Made by a program: the position numbers and the translations under genes | Notes under the pieces: model-generated | What the model saw: the letters and a program-made list of their open reading frames with translations, nothing else | Databases searched by the model: none | What the model was told of the DNA's origin: nothing | Part shown: positions 59,931 to 64,000 of the stretch, piece after piece | Layout of the letters: every line of letters begins with the position of its first letter | Position numbering within the stretch: the first letter of the stretch is position 1 | Assembly: GCF_023343835.1 (NCBI RefSeq) | Contig: NC_064439.1 | Span: 32,190,508-32,254,507, forward strand | Origin: Lagopus muta | Taxonomy: Eukaryota > Chordata > Aves > Galliformes > Phasianidae | DNA length: 64,000 bases | Reading direction: 5' to 3'

Positions 59931-61500
59931 CCGGCAGAGAACCAGAGCCGGCCAGCACGGAACAGCACTGCAGGGCAGCCCTGGAGAGAGCATCATTAAC
60001 CACGACTGCAGCCTTCACGCTATTAGCCGTGCCTCGAGCAGTACTGCCCTTCCTGAGAAACAACCCCTGCCTTTCCCTGCCAGGGCTTCCCAGTATGTGC
60101 TCATTTCCTCTTTCAGAAACAGCAAGCACACAGGCACTTGAGCTTTGCTTCTAACATTAGCCTTTCTCACGCCCACTTTCAGGCAGGGCAGTCGCACGAA
60201 CGTGCCTTGATTTCTCTCTCCCACACGATGCCAATACATCTGATAGTCTGTCTCTCAGCTGCAGGCTTCCCACCTCGGCTTTCAGGATTCCCTGTTTGTT
60301 CCTAGCTGAACTCAGTGCCCACTGACAAAAGTGTGTTACTTACTGTGAAAGTTTCCTACACCTCTACTTTTGCCTTATTTTTATCTCATAGGCTCAATAG
60401 TCTTCCGAAGCATGATGATCAGAGTGCACCCAAAGCTGAGCTCTGAGAGAACAGAGACAAGCATGGGTGTGCAAGCTTGATCCCCAGCAGCACAATTCAC
60501 CAGTGCTGCCATCAGTGCTCAGGGCACTGCTCCACACTCACCTGCCACAGGAGGCACCCCTGTCCCTGGCCAGTGGACCATGGGTTGGCCAGGCAGGAGA
60601 AGAAGAGGCAGTGGGCACTGAGGATGCACTCAGCATGCAAGCCCCGGGGCAGAGCTGAGTGAAACAACTTGAAGTACTTGGCTAGAGCTCTGGGATGGAC
60701 GTTCTGCTCTTGTCAGATAAACCTAGCCCATGAATGTGCTACCCCTGAGAGCTCTGCATGGATGTACTGGTGCAAAAATAAACCAGGCAGCCACAGCTGC
60801 TGTCAAGGTGTATCATGATAATTTGGTGTTATTTCAGCTTGAATGCCAGTAGTCAAAGTTTCTTGAATTCATGGCTGGGTGTTAAGGGTTTTGACTTTTG
60901 ATTCATGATAGCAGATATTGGGTAAAATTTTCAGTCAAAGTGTCCCCAAGGTCCATATTCAAGGTTTGCTTTTTTGTCTGTTTGTTTATTTATTTTCCCC
61001 TGGGTAGAACTTGAATGAGGCAGAGATGGACAAAAGCTTCTGTCTCAGTCCATTAACTTTTCTCAGGATCATCAGCATGGAGTGAGGAAATTGCCATTGG
61101 GATGGATGTGCTAGGTAGCTGGATTTTCTTTTTTCTTTCTCTCTCTCTCCCCCACTCCCCCACCCCCCTCCTCTGCCCTTAATTTTTTACCTTCTTTTCT
61201 AATATTTTTTGGTACATACCTTTCCATTCCTCCTCCCCCAAATGGAGTGTCTTTACATGTATCTGTAGTTTGTTCCCATGAGGTCATTTCTTCTCCTACA
61301 TGAATCAAAAGGAAAATTCCCCTTCTTTCCAAGTGATGTACAGTTGTGTCTCTGGAGCAATACATCCACTTCAGAAAACACTTGAGTAACCAATACCCTG
61401 ATTGTGAGAGGTCCCTCAGCTCTTCAGAGAAACCTTCCATAGAGATTTCTCGATCCTTTCTTGGGGAAGAAAATGGTCCCCAGGATCCAAGTATACAAGC
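59931..61500. other. distal intergenic, no gene seen
   Basis: Low-CpG unique sequence with a CT-rich microsatellite at 61126-61180. Nothing else recognised. Confidence 0.4.
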
Positions 61501-61504
61501 TGGG

Positions 61505-61680
61505 ATGGAATCACAGAAGCATAGAATATCTTGGTTTGGAAATGACCTTAAGGCCCATCCAGTTCCAACCCTCCTGCAGTGGGTAGGGCTGCCACCAGCT
61601 AAGGCTGCCCAGGGCCCCAGCCAAACTGTCCTTGAGTGCCTTCAGAGATGGGGCATTCACAGCTTCTCTGCACCCATTCT
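61505..61680 (-). mobile_element. CR1 LINE 3'-end remnant
   Basis: The plus strand reads AATCACAGAAGCATAGAAT, then GGTTTGGAAATGACCTTAAG, CCATCCAGTTCCAACC, GGCTGCCCAGGGCCCCAGCC and GATGGGGCATTCACAGC. This is the reverse complement of the 3' end of an avian/reptilian CR1 element, including its terminal ATTCTATG-type repeat. It is truncated at about 61680, as most CR1 copies are. CR1 is the dominant repeat of bird genomes and supports the taxonomic call. Confidence 0.88.
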
Positions 61681-64000
61681 CTCTTGCCAGAGGAGATGGG
61701 GATTCCACTTCTCCCTCTCAGGGTCTATCCTCAGTGCTTTGAGCTTTGGCTCCAACTCTCTCCACCCTGGCTTGATAAGACTGTGGAAAAGTAGCTTTAC
61801 TTCAGCCCAGAGTCAATTTGGCCCATATGGAGCAGAATCAGGCCCAAAACTTCCCATGTCTGGGAAGGGAGGTTCTGCAAGAGGGAACAGACAACTGCCA
61901 GCTGTAACTGCGTGCTGTGTGATGAGGCAGACACCAATGATACCGTGTGTGACGAACACCCCTCATGAATGCCCCATTCCTCCTGGGGCACAGACACCCA
62001 TGATGGGGGCCCTGGGGATGTACAGCATGGAGAGCTGGGGGCTGAGTTCCCCTTCAGTTCAATCTAAAACAAAACAAAACAAAAAATCAAAAATCTTCAA
62101 CACGGGATCCACCAAAATGCTGTTCATTTTCATTTACCTGTGCCTTCTGCCAAATGAAATTCACACCATAAATATTCTTCTGTTTTCAAATCAGTAAGTT
62201 TGCCACGCAGATTATGTTTTTACAGTTCACAGTAACACTAAAAAGATGCAGCAGTTTTATGGCTCTTGACGAGTCTGGAAGTGATAGCAACTGAAATCAA
62301 AAGCCCAAATTCCTTTACAAGGTACTCACTGACAACAGTGAAGCAGCAGATCTGGTTTCCACGAGCAAATTGTCCTGGTTGTTCTTGGAGCAGAACCGGG
62401 CCCTTCTTCTTCAGGTTTTGATGGAATGAGTTATAATCTCTGAAGCCTATGGTGGTGGCAGAGAAATGCTGCTTCTGGCAGCTAGCAAGGAAAACAATAA
62501 TAATGAAAAGAAAAGCAGATGCCTTCCGTGCAGATGCCTGGATCCCATATTCGGAGCTACGCAGAGGCAGATATCTGTGCTGGATCGGATCCTGTAAATG
62601 ACATTACACGCTCTCCTGGGCACATCCTACTTGCAGCTCTGTCCTCTCTCCTCAGTGCACTTATGTGTTATTTGCTGTCAATCTATCAGCTTGTATTTAT
62701 GCCCAGCATCATGCACCTATCATTCTCTTCTTTCCAAAGCTTCCACCTCTAACTGTGTTGTAAAAAATAGCCTTAATAAAACAGTGATAATTACGTCATT
62801 ATTGTTAACACTATCCATTAAAAATGGAAAAATAAGCTGTCTGATTTCGTCGCCTGCTTGTGCTTTCGTATCAGTGCTTTCTTTGGCACTAAATTGCTTT
62901 GCGATTTACCAGTGCTTTCTCTGTCTTAGGGAGACGACAGGGGTTGTTTCAGACGGGCTGTGGTTGCACGGTGGGATCACAGCCACCTCAGGACAGCACC
63001 GGCCTCGAGTCCCCATATCCAATGACCGACGGGAGAAAAGGAATTTCCCGTGGCTAAAAAGTGTGTGATGGATTTTTCCTTCTCCGGGCTCTGCACTTCT
63101 GAGGGACACCTCTGATTTATGGCTATGTTACTCTGGAAATGTTTGAATGCCCCTCTATATTTCTTTGGTTTGGGATGAGGTTGTGTTCGTTTCCTGCTCA
63201 TACATCGGGAATCCTTTCTGCCGCGATTTGTGCCTTCTGAATGCTGTCTCCCCGCTCTTGCCTCGGCCATAATTCAGCAAGGAGAGCTGAAAGGTCGAAG
63301 GAATAAATCAGTTTGGAAAGTTTTGAGGGTAGTTCTGACGTCCAGATTGTGACCAACAGAGCGAGGGAGACTTCATAAAAATCTCTGTAGAAAAAAAAAG
63401 AAAGAAAAAAGAAAAAAAAAAAAACAGAAAACCCCGTAGAGATATACTTTCCAATCTGCCTGGAAATTAATCCCAAATGAGGGAGTCTCCTTCCAAATCG
63501 GACTTGACAGATCTGTGGGAAACACAAGGCAGAGGCAAAGCCGGAGCCGTTCCCGGCGCAGCATCATTCACAGGGAGAGGGGAGCGGGACGGGACGGGAC
63601 GGGCTGTGTGGGAAGGGGCTGTCGTGGCCGTGCATCCTCCTCGGGGCTGTGAAAATAAAAGCAATGCACGAAGCGCCGTGCTAATGCACTTTGAGCCCAG
63701 CAGAGCCTTTCTTTCTTTCTTTTTTTTTTTTTTTTTTTCTTTCTTTCTTTTTCTTTTTTCCTTTTTTTCCCCTTCACTAAGACTCCATTCGGGCCTTGAG
63801 CTCTGTGTTTACTCTTGGCAAATAGCTCTGCGTGTAGGGTGTCTGACTGCCTGTCCGTGTATAAGTGCGCTTTGCAGCCCGTGCTGCCGCTGACTCACAC
63901 CGCCCCTCACAACGGCCAGCAGCACGGGAGCGACAAACTCCGGGGGTGGTGTCCGGTGGGATCGGGCTGAGAGCAGGGCGAGGAATGAAGCAGCAATGGA
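61681..64000. other. distal intergenic to window end
   Basis: No exon of EVX1, the next gene expected on this side, was found: none of its homeodomain landmarks appear in either strand. It contains AAAAC repeats (62068-62085), a GACGG repeat (63588-63602) and T/CTTT-rich sequence (63711-63770). Confidence 0.5.

Noticed and set aside
61346-62197. 283-codon plus-strand frame
   Set aside because: It crosses a CR1 remnant in antisense and has no recognisable domain; length is by chance.

Overview
This is a window of vertebrate nuclear DNA covering the posterior (5') half of a HOXA cluster. It is almost certainly from a bird, and probably from a galliform such as chicken. Three two-exon homeobox genes, HOXA10, HOXA11 and HOXA13, lie in this order of increasing coordinate and are all transcribed from the minus strand. 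A miR-196 precursor sits at the HOXA9-facing end. The bird call rests on three things: the proteins look avian (HOXA13 lacks the long mammalian polyalanine tracts), a CR1-type LINE remnant lies near 61.5 kb, and the cluster is compact. The species was not tested by any search.

Layout: 1-1290 is HOXA9/HOXA10 intergenic DNA with a CpG-rich block. The miR-196 hairpin is at 1291-1372. HOXA10 has its coding exons at 3639-3913 and 5257-6076, a probable 3' UTR down to about 2.4 kb, and a candidate distal non-coding first exon near 12.33-12.38 kb. HOXA11 has coding exons at 15276-15508 and 16852-17509 and a 3' UTR reaching about 13.5-13.8 kb. The HOXA11/HOXA13 interval (18-30.6 kb) holds two CpG-rich blocks; the one at 28.1-28.5 kb has a near-perfect minus-strand splice donor, and the one at 30.0-30.6 kb has CTCF-, YY1- and NR5A/ERR-like sites. 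HOXA13 has coding exons at 32250-32495 and 33010-33682. The GC-rich block upstream of it is where HOTTIP would be expected. From about 34.5 kb to the end is the HOXA13-to-EVX1 intergenic region. EVX1 itself is not visible in the window. This region holds CpG islands (44.2-44.9 and 48.5-49.5 kb) with possible unannotated first exons, a group of CTCF-like motifs at 40.4-42.3 kb, and then, from about 51 kb, CpG-poor DNA with old transposon remnants (MIR at 54.0 kb, CR1 at 61.5 kb).

HOXA10, HOXA11 and HOXA13 are DNA-binding transcription factors that pattern the limb, posterior trunk and urogenital tract in a collinear way. miR-196 represses Hox targets post-transcriptionally. CTCF-like sites and the CpG-rich domain fit the known regulation of Hox clusters by chromatin loops and Polycomb.

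The most striking sequence-level anomaly is one extra base inside the HOXA13 homeobox (about 32412-32418), which shifts the reading frame. In an essential gene this most likely reflects a sequence error, and it should be checked against reads.
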